A DNA stretch of 19,612 nt. It comes from CAZEVY01 sp964515555 (GTDB lineage Bacteria; Acidobacteriota; Terriglobia; Bryobacterales; Bryobacteraceae). Below the pieces are notes generated by a model. The model saw nothing but the letters and a program-made list of their open reading frames with translations. It was not told the DNA's origin and did not search any database. The stretch spans positions 1 through 19,612 of the forward strand of contig CAZEVY010000102.1 in NCBI GenBank assembly GCA_964515555.1, given 5' to 3'. Positions 7,101-14,295 of the stretch are shown piece by piece; position 1 is the stretch's first letter, and every line of letters starts with the position of its first letter. The translations under genes and the position numbers were made by a program.

Positions 7101-9394
7101 CAGAAGATGCGTTCCTGCGGCCGGAGCGTGCCGAACGATCCGATGTTGGCCACGGTAAACGCCACGCGGAAGACGTTGTCGCGCTGCGCGCCGCGCGGGA
7201 GGCTCCGGAACTGGACGCTGATGCCGCAGCAATCGTTGTTGTAGGCGACCTGGGCGTTGGAATACTGCATGATGTCCTGCCGGAAGTCGTAGATCGTCGT
7301 GAAGCCGGCGCTGAAGCCGGGGCGGTCCTGGCGGCCCCAGCCGATCAGCGCCCGAAGCTGGTTGGCGCTGGGCGTCAGCAGGGGGACGCTGCGCACGTGA
7401 TTGTGTCCGATCGAGACGATGTACTTGTCGAAGCGCGCGTCGGCCGAGACGCCGCTGTTGACGATGCGGTGGCGCAGAGGGTCGTAGTCGGCGCGCCACT
7501 CGATGCCGATGGAGTGCGAGGGGTTGATGCGCAGCGAGGAGACTACGGGAGACCAGCGGCGCGCGCGGTCGAAGAAGCTGTACTCGGTGAGATGAATCTG
7601 GCTGGCGACCACGTTGCGGCGGCCGTCGACGACCGCGCCGCCGAAGTCCTCGTCGAAGAAGCGGCGGGTCCAGAGCTGCCAGCTGGCGAGTTCGCTGACG
7701 ACGCCGCGCCGCCGGACGTAGAGGCGATTGACGAGCGAGACTTCGGCCTCGGTGGTGTTGGCGATCAATTCGGTCTCGTCGAAGCGGATCAGCCTGTCGA
7801 AGTCCTCCACGCCGGAGACATGGCGGAACGCCGCGCGCGGCTCAATGACGTGCTTTGCGCGGTCGCCCAGCCATTTCGGCGAATCGAAGACGCGCGCCAG
7901 GCCGGGCGGGACGATCTCGAGCGAAAACTCGCGGGAGCTGCGAAGGATGCCCGAGCCCTGGACGCGCCCGTCGAGAAGGCTGGAACCGTATTGCGTCTCG
8001 CGCAGCGAGAACGATGGGAGCACGGAGAGATCCTTCCAGCGCAGCGCGGTCGAGATGCGCGGCTCGAAGTCGAGCCGCTCGACGAACTGCCGCGTCTGAA
8101 ACAGGGGCTGGTTGCGTCGCACCAGCGCGGCACTCGATTCGAGCGAGACCCAGACGGGCGGCCCGCGCCGCGTAATCCGGCGGTCGCGGCTGGAGAACTC
8201 GAGCGCCGGCAGCCGGCGGATGACGATCTTGTCGCCGGGCTCGAGGCTCTGAAAGTTCTCGCTGCGCTCGAAGACCAGGTTCATTGCGTATCCGTTCCAG
8301 TGCTTCGCGATGTAGCCGAGCGAGCGGACCTCGGAATTCACCGCTTCGTTGAACGACTCGGTGAACGCCTGCCGGAAAACAAACGAGGTGAGATAAGTGA
8401 CCTCGCCCCGGGCCGTGAAGCCGCGGCCGAGATCGGACTTGCCGTCGAAGGTGAACAGCGCGCCGCCCTGCTTGATGCGGCTGCCGTCCTCCTGCTTGGC
8501 GCCGCGATCCTGGACGCCATAGAGAGTGGCGCCGAACTCCGATCCGGCCCGAGGCTTGCCGCGGGCCTCGACGGTGTGAGCGAAGCCCCGGTCGGTGAAA
8601 AACTGCGGCCGATAGGTGGCGTCATAGCTGCGGTTGATGGCCCAGAACCAACCCACGCCGATCATCTTGCCGCGCCGCGAGCTGTTGCCGATGCCCGGCG
8701 TCATGAAGCCGCTCTTGCGAGGGCGCGCGGCCATCGACTTGTAGAAGTACGGGGTGTAGAAGAGCGGCACGCCGCGAAGGCGGAACGCGGCGGCCGAGGC
8801 GATGGCGCGGTCGCCCGGCACGATGTCGAACCTCGACGAGCGGAGCACCCAGGTGGGCTGCGGAAGACGGCAGACGGTGACGAAGCCTTCGTGGAGGACG
8901 TAGCGCGTGCCGTTGCGTTCAGCCCAGTCGCCCTGAAAGACGAAGGGATTGTCGGTGGTGAGCAGGCCCGGCTTGGTATCGAGCTTCGCGGGCGAGGATC
9001 CGCGAACATTGCCGTGGAACTTACCGGTGCGGGTGGCGAGGTTGTATTCGGCGCGATCGCATTGCAGCCGTTCGCCGCCGGCGAGGTTGACGAGCGTGAC
9101 GTTGCCGCGGGCGACGGCCTGCTTGGTGTCGTCGTTGTAGTCGACCTCGTCGGCGGTGAGGAGCGAGTCGGCGGTTTCCAGCTTGACCGAGCCGCGGAGG
9201 CGATGGAATCGCCCTTCGACCTCTTGCGAGACCGCCGAGATCGCCAGCTCGTCGCGGGGTACGATCGAGGCTCGCGGGAGGGCCACCTTGCCGGGAGGTT
9301 GTTGGCTGTATAACACTCCGCTGACGAGGTGGATGCAAAGAAATGCGTGACAAATTACTTGAGCTATGGTACAGATGAAAGGCAGGCGCTCCAA
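7100..9394 (-). CDS. lptD: LPS-assembly outer membrane protein LptD (OstA/Imp)
   Basis: This protein of about 764 residues inserts lipopolysaccharide into the outer leaflet of the outer membrane, receiving it from LptA. A signal-peptide-like stretch with long hydrophobic core (residues 5-28, ending SGVLYSQQ) is followed by an OstA_N beta-jellyroll domain (about 50-130, with RLRGSVKLETADSLLTADEV and ARGNVTLVNLAGGERLQCDRAEY). After that come the typical TVCRLPQPTW and FYTPYFY segments, then a large transmembrane barrel. The chain ends in Phe, as outer-membrane barrels usually do. The start is taken as TTG 9394 because it sits just before the signal peptide and no ATG or GTG fits; the SD is poor, and the frame stays open further 5' only as the shadow of the divergent gene. 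The stop overlaps the cas6-like start. No lptE or lptA is in the window. Confidence 0.88.
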   Translation of the reverse strand: MERLPFICTIAQVICHAFLCIHLVSGVLYSQQPPGKVALPRASIVPRDELAISAVSQEVEGRFHRLRGSVKLETADSLLTADEVDYNDDTKQAVARGNVTLVNLAGGERLQCDRAEYNLATRTGKFHGNVRGSSPAKLDTKPGLLTTDNPFVFQGDWAERNGTRYVLHEGFVTVCRLPQPTWVLRSSRFDIVPGDRAIASAAAFRLRGVPLFYTPYFYKSMAARPRKSGFMTPGIGNSSRRGKMIGVGWFWAINRSYDATYRPQFFTDRGFAHTVEARGKPRAGSEFGATLYGVQDRGAKQEDGSRIKQGGALFTFDGKSDLGRGFTARGEVTYLTSFVFRQAFTESFNEAVNSEVRSLGYIAKHWNGYAMNLVFERSENFQSLEPGDKIVIRRLPALEFSSRDRRITRRGPPVWVSLESSAALVRRNQPLFQTRQFVERLDFEPRISTALRWKDLSVLPSFSLRETQYGSSLLDGRVQGSGILRSSREFSLEIVPPGLARVFDSPKWLGDRAKHVIEPRAAFRHVSGVEDFDRLIRFDETELIANTTEAEVSLVNRLYVRRRGVVSELASWQLWTRRFFDEDFGGAVVDGRRNVVASQIHLTEYSFFDRARRWSPVVSSLRINPSHSIGIEWRADYDPLRHRIVNSGVSADARFDKYIVSIGHNHVRSVPLLTPSANQLRALIGWGRQDRPGFSAGFTTIYDFRQDIMQYSNAQVAYNNDCCGISVQFRSLPRGAQRDNVFRVAFTVANIGSFGTLRPQERIF

Positions 9395-9454
9395 CCGAGA
9401 ACCGTAGCATGTCCCTTGTCGCAGAGGCAAGGACAGTTCGGGAATCAGAACGCG

Positions 9455-10321
9455 ATGCTCTGTCGACACTGTGGCGCGAGCAACCCGGAAGAGGATCATC
9501 GGTGTAGCCGATGCGGCCGCCGGTTGACTGCTGAGACGGCGCGGCCCACGCCTGAGACCTATCCGACGCGGCAGAGTCCGCTCGCATCGACCCGCCCCAA
9601 CCCCGTGGAGCCGCCGGCGCGAACACCGGCAGCCGCGGGTTCGTCCTCCGGCGAAGGTCCGCCGCCCCGGAACGGTGCGGCCAAACCGCCGTTCCAGCCG
9701 GCGCTGTTTCCGGCGCGGGACCTGCCGCAAGTGCTGCCGATGGACAGCTTCGCGCCGCAGTCCAGGCAGTCGCGGGGCCGAACGGCGGGTGCGGGCGAGA
9801 GGGCGGCGCCGGCGCGCGAGAACGCGGCTCGCCGGCAGATGGACCTGTACTCGTCGGAAGCGCCGCCGGAGGTGGTGCGGTTCACCAACGCGCCGGTGGC
9901 CTCGGTACCGCACCGGTTGGTCGCGGCAGGGCTGGATTGCGCGCTGGTGCTGATCGCGGTGGGATTCTCTCTGATCGTGCTGCAACTGCTGCCGGGCGAG
10001 GTGCGGTTGACGAACCGGACCATGGCGGTGTTCGGTGCGATCAACCTGGGCGTTCTGGTTCCCTACAAGCTTGTGTTCTGCCTTTTGGACGTGGACCCGC
10101 CGGGGATGCGGTGGACCAGCCTGCGGCTGCTGAACTTCGATGGGCGTCCCCCGACGCGGACCGAGCGGCTGATGCGGCTGGCGGCGGCGTGCCTGGGCGT
10201 GTCGGCGCTGGGGCTCGGAATCCTGTGGCCGCTGGTGGACGCCGAGACGCTCTCGTGGCACGACCACATGTCGAAGACGTTCGCCACTCCCGTGATCGGG
10301 GATCGCTCTTCTCGGCGATAA
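9455..10321 (+). CDS. Zinc-ribbon and RDD-family membrane protein
   Basis: This 288-residue protein opens with a zinc ribbon, MLCRHCGASNPEEDHRCSRC (Cys3, Cys6, Cys17, Cys20). A long Pro/Ala/Arg-rich, probably disordered linker (about 25-150) follows. The C-terminal RDD domain begins VASVPHRLVAAGLDCALVLI, contains hydrophobic segments, and ends with WHDHMSKTFAT. RDD proteins are poorly understood inner-membrane proteins, some implicated in ion exchange. The zinc ribbon may bind a partner or sense metal; the function is unknown. ATG 9455 is preferred over the longer open frame because the zinc ribbon starts exactly there and a GGAA lies about 10 bases upstream. It is divergent from lptD with about 60 bp between starts. 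Confidence 0.85.
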   Translation: MLCRHCGASNPEEDHRCSRCGRRLTAETARPTPETYPTRQSPLASTRPNPVEPPARTPAAAGSSSGEGPPPRNGAAKPPFQPALFPARDLPQVLPMDSFAPQSRQSRGRTAGAGERAAPARENAARRQMDLYSSEAPPEVVRFTNAPVASVPHRLVAAGLDCALVLIAVGFSLIVLQLLPGEVRLTNRTMAVFGAINLGVLVPYKLVFCLLDVDPPGMRWTSLRLLNFDGRPPTRTERLMRLAAACLGVSALGLGILWPLVDAETLSWHDHMSKTFATPVIGDRSSRR

Positions 10322-10328
10322 GGTGTCC

Positions 10329-10343
10329 GGGCCCTGGAGGCCC
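10329..10343 (+). terminator. Possible weak terminator after the RDD gene
   Basis: GGGCC (10329-10333), a five-base loop and GGCCC (10339-10343) form a short GC hairpin eight bases after the RDD stop. There is no real T-tract (CCTGTCT follows), so this is a weak call. It does separate this gene from the next promoter. Confidence 0.25.
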
Positions 10344-10371
10344 CCTGTCTCGCTGATGCGCCGCCCCCCCA

Positions 10372-10400
10372 TTGACCACGTACGCGACGCCTTATAGAAT
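10372..10400 (+). promoter_or_regulatory. Sigma70-type promoter of the small membrane protein gene
   Basis: -35 TTGACC (10372-10377), 17-bp spacer, -10 TAGAAT (10395-10400); each box matches consensus at five of six positions. The predicted start near 10407 gives a short leader of about 34 bases that contains a strong SD for the GTG at 10441. Confidence 0.65.
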
Positions 10401-10440
10401 CGATCGGCGAATCGAGCCGTCGCGCTCGAAAGGAGGGAAC

Positions 10441-10878
10441 GTGGGCAAGATCAACATGAGCCGGGTTCTGTTGGGAGGCCTCGTGGCCGGGCTGATTATC
10501 GACGTCGGCGAGGGACTCCTGAATGCGGTGGTTTTGGCCGAGGACTGGCGCGCCGCCATGCAGGCGCTGAACAAGCCATCGGAGATGAGCGGGAGCACCA
10601 TCGCGTTGTTCAACGTGCTCGGAATCGTCTTCGGGGTTTTCATCCTGTGGCTGTACGCCGCCATACGTCCTCGCTACGGAGCAGGAGTGCGAACGGCGCT
10701 TTGCGCGGCAGGGGCCTTCTGGTTCGCGTGCTACCTGATCCCGTCCGTGTTTCAACTGGCGCTGGATCTGTTTCCGTCGCGGATGATCGGCATCGCGCTG
10801 GTGTGGGGACTGGTGGAGCTGTTAATCGCGGGGGTGGCCGGCGCCGCGCTCTACAAGGAAGGCGAAGCGGCAGCCTAG
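10441..10878 (+). CDS. Small four-helix membrane protein, function unknown
   Basis: This 145-residue, very hydrophobic protein has four predicted membrane segments: roughly residues 6-30 (VLLGGLVAGLIIDVGEGLL), 55-75 (TIALFNVLGIVFGVFILWLY), 85-105 (RTALCAAGAFWFACYLIPSV) and 115-138 (IGIALVWGLVELLIAGVAGA). I do not recognise a family. GTG 10441 is chosen because a full SD, AAAGGAGG (10430-10437), sits at ideal spacing; the longer open frame upstream includes the promoter. The gene has its own promoter and is convergent with the Asp-box protein gene, 24 bp between stops. Confidence 0.75.
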   Translation: MGKINMSRVLLGGLVAGLIIDVGEGLLNAVVLAEDWRAAMQALNKPSEMSGSTIALFNVLGIVFGVFILWLYAAIRPRYGAGVRTALCAAGAFWFACYLIPSVFQLALDLFPSRMIGIALVWGLVELLIAGVAGAALYKEGEAAA

Positions 10879-10902
10879 GGGCGGACTCGATGGCCGGGCG
10901 CG

Positions 10903-13281
10903 TCATTTCCGCCGTTCGGCCGCGATCGCCGCCGCCACCGACGCGATCGGAATCTTCCACAAGCCGCGCCCGTACGTCGCGGCGACGATCAGACCGTCGA
11001 TGTCGTGGCACACCAGGTCGGTCACCCGCGCGTGCGGCAGGTTCTGCGAGACGTCGTGCCATCGGCGATCGTCTCCCGGGTACAGCGGCTGCGCCATGAC
11101 GCCACCGTCGTGTCCGACCACAACGATCGGCGGATCCGTCGCCGTGATAACGACGGCCTGGTGCGGCAGATTGGGAAGACCGCCGACATCGGGGTCGTGC
11201 CAGGTGTCGCCGCCGTCGTTGGAAGCGTACAGGTGGCGGAACTCGATGAGGCCGAACCGGTCCCCGACCTGGATCGGTGCGCCGCCGTGAGCGAGGCTGG
11301 AGTTGGCGACCACGCCCTCGGGACGCGTGCACCCGTCGAATAACACCAGCTCGGCGACCACGCCCACCGTGAAATAGACCACGCGAGCGTCACTCGCGCA
11401 GGTCTCGATGCGGGTCACCGTCCGGCCGGGCGACCCCGGACCCGCCAGGTTCGCCGACCATGTCCGTCCGGCGTCGAGGCTGCGGAAGAAACCGCCATCC
11501 ATGGTGCCGGCGTAGACGCGCCGCGCATCGGCGGGCGCTACCTCGAGCGCCGTAATCACCGATCCGTCCAGGTCCGGCGAGACCGGACGCCAGGTGTCGC
11601 CGTCGTCGACGCTCTTCCAGACGCGGGTCGACCCGATGTAGAGCGCGTGCGGCTTCCTGGCCCCGGCGCTGGTGTCCATGGCGAGAATCGCCATCCAGAC
11701 GGACTGCCGCTCGGAGGCGGGAAACGGCGTCTTCAGGCGCTTCCATCGCGATCCCCGATGACGGAACAGTTGCATGCGCTGCGCCGACGCGAAGATGTGC
11801 GCGGAATCGTCGGGATCGTAGATCGTCCAGCCGCCGTCGCCCGGAAGCTGCGGGCGGAAGGCCGTGCGCCGCGCGGCGGCTTCTCCGGTGAGGCGGCTCT
11901 CGGCCGCGGTCAGCGGTCCGGCGAACCAGGTGCCGTTGTCCTGGATGCCTCCGCCCATGCAGCGGGAATCGGCGGGAGAGACGTCGGCGTCGTAGAACAT
12001 CGACACCGCCAGGCCGTTGTTGCGCATCTCCCAGGAGCGGCCGCCGTCCTCGCTGACTGCCAGGCCTCCGTCGGTGGCCGAATAGATCAAGGGACCGGCG
12101 AAGACGATGGCGTGGTGATCGGCGTGTGCGTAGCGTCGCGAGCCGGGGGGCGCGAATCCGTCGGTGATCTGCCGCCAGCGCGCGCCGCCGTTCTCCGAGA
12201 CGTGGAGGTCGAACGATCCCGCGATGACCCGCATCGGCCGCTTCGGGTCCTGGGCGATGCAGTTGGTGTAGGAAAGCCCGGCGAAGGCGCGCAGGCCGGC
12301 CGAGTCGAAGCGCCGCCAGGTCTCGCCGAGATCGTCGCTGCGGAAGACGCCCAGGAACTCGCCTCCGCCGGTGACGGCGGCCAGTGCATAGACGGTCTTC
12401 GAGCCGCGGGCGACCGAGAGACTGGTGCGCCCAAAGCGGTCGCACGGCGTGGAATCGATGCGCACCTGCTTCCAGCTCTCGCCGGCGTCGCGCGAGATCC
12501 AGATCCCGCTCTGCGTGCCGCGCGCCTGCACGGTGGCGAAGACCAGACCGTCGTGGTCGGGGTGAAAGGCGATGTCGTGGCAGAAGTAGTTATGGCCGGA
12601 GATGAACACCGCCCGGTCCTGGAGAATCGACTGGCTGTTGCGGTCGCCGCAGAGCTCCCAGCTTCTGCCGCCGTCGCGCGACTCGAACAGGCCGCCCTTC
12701 TCCGATTCCGAGTGCGTCACGCCGCCGATGAGGATGTGGCCCTTGCGGAACGGGTCGACCGCAATGGCGCCGATGCGGCGGGGAACGCCGTGCAGCATGA
12801 TCCGGCCGTTGGGCGCCTCGGCGACGCGAGCCTCGGGCGAGCCGATCAACTTCCAGTCGCCGCCGTCGTTTCGGAACACGCCCACGCCCGGGTAGTTGTC
12901 GGCGGTCAGATTCGCTTCGCCGGTACCGCAGTAGAGGATCTTCGGATTCTTCGGATCGAGCGCCAGCGAGCCGATGTTCAGTGTCGCCGACTGGTCGCTC
13001 CAGATACTTCGCCAGTCGCCGCCGGCGTTATCGCTCCGCCAGACGCCGCCGCCGGCCGCGCCCGCGTAGACGATCTCGTGCCTCTTAGGGTGCGCGACAA
13101 GCGCGGCGAGACGGCCGCCACTGTTGGGGGGGCCGATCTCGGTCCAGGTGGGACCGCCCGTGGGACGCGGCGCGTCGAGGCCGGGCGGATAGACCTCGCG
13201 TTTGGGATAGCTGGTGCGCTCCTGAAACCATTCCGCGCGGATCTTGTGCGTCGTGAACCGGCCGCGGTCGAAGCGTCCCAC
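10903..13281 (-). CDS. Large Asp-box (BNR/sortilin-like) beta-propeller protein
   Basis: This 792-residue protein is built of Asp-box repeats (S/x-D-x-G-x-T/S-W). At least nine are readable, including RSDNAGGDW, ESRDGGRSW, ISRDAGESW, RSDDLGETW, VSENGGARW, VSEDGGRSW, KSVDDGDTW, RSLDAGRTW and ASNDGGDTW. It resembles the VPS10/sortilin-like and xyloglucanase-like propellers common in Acidobacteriota, usually annotated as glycosyl hydrolases, though catalysis is unproven here. No signal peptide is visible at the N-terminus (MGRFDRGRFTTHKIRAEWFQ), which is odd for this type. GTG 13281 is the first possible start in the frame; it has no SD and lies 11 bases after the stop of the 36-residue gene, so translation is probably coupled to it. 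Being last of a likely operon behind kinase and glycosyltransferase genes is an inference from spacing. Confidence 0.82.
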   Translation of the reverse strand: MGRFDRGRFTTHKIRAEWFQERTSYPKREVYPPGLDAPRPTGGPTWTEIGPPNSGGRLAALVAHPKRHEIVYAGAAGGGVWRSDNAGGDWRSIWSDQSATLNIGSLALDPKNPKILYCGTGEANLTADNYPGVGVFRNDGGDWKLIGSPEARVAEAPNGRIMLHGVPRRIGAIAVDPFRKGHILIGGVTHSESEKGGLFESRDGGRSWELCGDRNSQSILQDRAVFISGHNYFCHDIAFHPDHDGLVFATVQARGTQSGIWISRDAGESWKQVRIDSTPCDRFGRTSLSVARGSKTVYALAAVTGGGEFLGVFRSDDLGETWRRFDSAGLRAFAGLSYTNCIAQDPKRPMRVIAGSFDLHVSENGGARWRQITDGFAPPGSRRYAHADHHAIVFAGPLIYSATDGGLAVSEDGGRSWEMRNNGLAVSMFYDADVSPADSRCMGGGIQDNGTWFAGPLTAAESRLTGEAAARRTAFRPQLPGDGGWTIYDPDDSAHIFASAQRMQLFRHRGSRWKRLKTPFPASERQSVWMAILAMDTSAGARKPHALYIGSTRVWKSVDDGDTWRPVSPDLDGSVITALEVAPADARRVYAGTMDGGFFRSLDAGRTWSANLAGPGSPGRTVTRIETCASDARVVYFTVGVVAELVLFDGCTRPEGVVANSSLAHGGAPIQVGDRFGLIEFRHLYASNDGGDTWHDPDVGGLPNLPHQAVVITATDPPIVVVGHDGGVMAQPLYPGDDRRWHDVSQNLPHARVTDLVCHDIDGLIVAATYGRGLWKIPIASVAAAIAAERRK

Positions 13282-13292
13282 GGTGCGGAGCG

Positions 13293-13403
13293 CTAACGGC
13301 TCGATCGTCCGCCGCGAACGATCGGCGTCGAGGTCGGGCCCTTCTTGCCCTTGGCCTTGGCCTTGCCGGCCTTCTTCTTGGCGGCCGCCTTCTTGGTTGC
13401 CAT
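13293..13403 (-). CDS. 36-residue Lys/Ala-rich basic peptide (histone H1-like)
   Basis: A small gene encodes a peptide starting MATKKAAAKKKAGKAKAKGK and ending IVRGGRSSR, with lysine and alanine making up more than half of it. Its ATG (13403-13401) is preceded by one of the best SDs in the window, AAAGGAGGAGATCCG directly before ATG, which strongly supports translation. The composition is like histone H1-type tails and other bacterial DNA- or RNA-binding basic peptides; binding nucleic acid is an inference. It sits 25 bases after the glycosyltransferase stop and 11 bases before the Asp-box protein start. It may serve mainly as a leader that brings ribosomes to that downstream gene, whose own start has no SD. 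Confidence 0.7.
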   Translation of the reverse strand: MATKKAAAKKKAGKAKAKGKKGPTSTPIVRGGRSSR

Positions 13404-13428
13404 CGGATCTCCTCCTTTCCGGCTGACG

Positions 13429-14295
13429 TTACGGTTTCCATCGTATCTTGAAGCGCTCGAAAAACCAATCGTCGTCGCGATTTTTTTGCCGCTGACAGCG
13501 AGTCCGCCGATTTCCGATGCCCGCGAGCGCCGTTCGCAGCGCCTCCTCGCCCTCACGATCCGCGGCCAGCGCCGCGACCACCCGCCCCAGCCGCTCCCCA
13601 CCGAGATGCACCAGGGCCGCTCGCAGCCGGTTGTGCGTGGCGTCAGCCTCCGGGTCGCGGTACGGCGGATGTTGCCGGAAGCTGTGCCAGAGGCGCGCCT
13701 CGGGCACGATGCGCAGCTCCAACCCGAGCATCCAGAATCGCAGGCAGGTCTCCACGTCGACGCCGCCGCGGCTGCGCAGCCCGTCGTCGAATCCCCCGGC
13801 GCGATCGAATGTCTCGCGGCGAAGCACGAAGCAGCAGCCGGGCAGCACCGGCGCGGCGAACGGCCGCCGGCGCCGGCGCATCATCCAGCGCGCGACCAGG
13901 TCGGGCGCCGGCAGCGTCATGCCGTAACCGAAGACTCGCGGCGTGCGCGTGCTGGCGACCGCCGGGGCGACCGCGTCGACTCCCGGCGCCGCCAGCGCCT
14001 CCAGCAGCAGCCGCCAGCAAGGGGGGTCGAACCGCATGTGCGCGTCGCAGAACGCGAGGATGTCGCCGCGGCTGTGCCGCGCCCCGTGATTGCGCGCCCG
14101 TGCCACGCCGAGGCCGCGAGTCCTCAGGAGCCGGAAGCCGCCACGCGCGGGCGATTCCTCGGACCCGTCGTCGACAACCAGGATCTCGCTGCCCGCCGGA
14201 AGCGTCGCCCGCAGGCTGGCGACGGTCCGGTTCAGCCACGCCCCTTCATTGCGGGATATGACGATGACGGAAAGAAGAGGCCGCAACCCCTTCAC
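13429..14295 (-). CDS. GT-A glycosyltransferase (family 2-like) with polypeptide-GalNAc-transferase-like motifs
   Basis: This 288-residue glycosyltransferase has a GT-A fold: LSVIVISRNEG (8-18), ILVVDDGSEES (39-49), RARNHGARHSRGDILAFCDAH (66-86) and LPGCCFVLRRETFDRAGGFD (151-170). The metal motif is Asp-Ala-His (84-86), the DxH form of eukaryotic polypeptide GalNAc transferases rather than DxD. The acceptor-side GGVDVETCLRFWMLGLELRI followed by VPEARLWHSFR resembles their W-x-C-G-G...GHVFR region. No signal or membrane segment is seen, so it is probably cytosolic. The GTG start (14295-14293) overlaps the kinase stop (GTGA), indicating coupled translation. The sugar and acceptor are unknown; a protein acceptor is an inference from the motifs. 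Confidence 0.8.
   Translation of the reverse strand: MKGLRPLLSVIVISRNEGAWLNRTVASLRATLPAGSEILVVDDGSEESPARGGFRLLRTRGLGVARARNHGARHSRGDILAFCDAHMRFDPPCWRLLLEALAAPGVDAVAPAVASTRTPRVFGYGMTLPAPDLVARWMMRRRRRPFAAPVLPGCCFVLRRETFDRAGGFDDGLRSRGGVDVETCLRFWMLGLELRIVPEARLWHSFRQHPPYRDPEADATHNRLRAALVHLGGERLGRVVAALAADREGEEALRTALAGIGNRRTRCQRQKNRDDDWFFERFKIRWKP

Noticed and set aside
7397..9313. Long plus-strand open frame of 638 codons opposite lptD
   Set aside because: It is the antisense shadow of a GC-rich gene; its translation is low-complexity Arg/Ala/Glu/Asp-rich with no domain, while the minus strand is clearly LptD.
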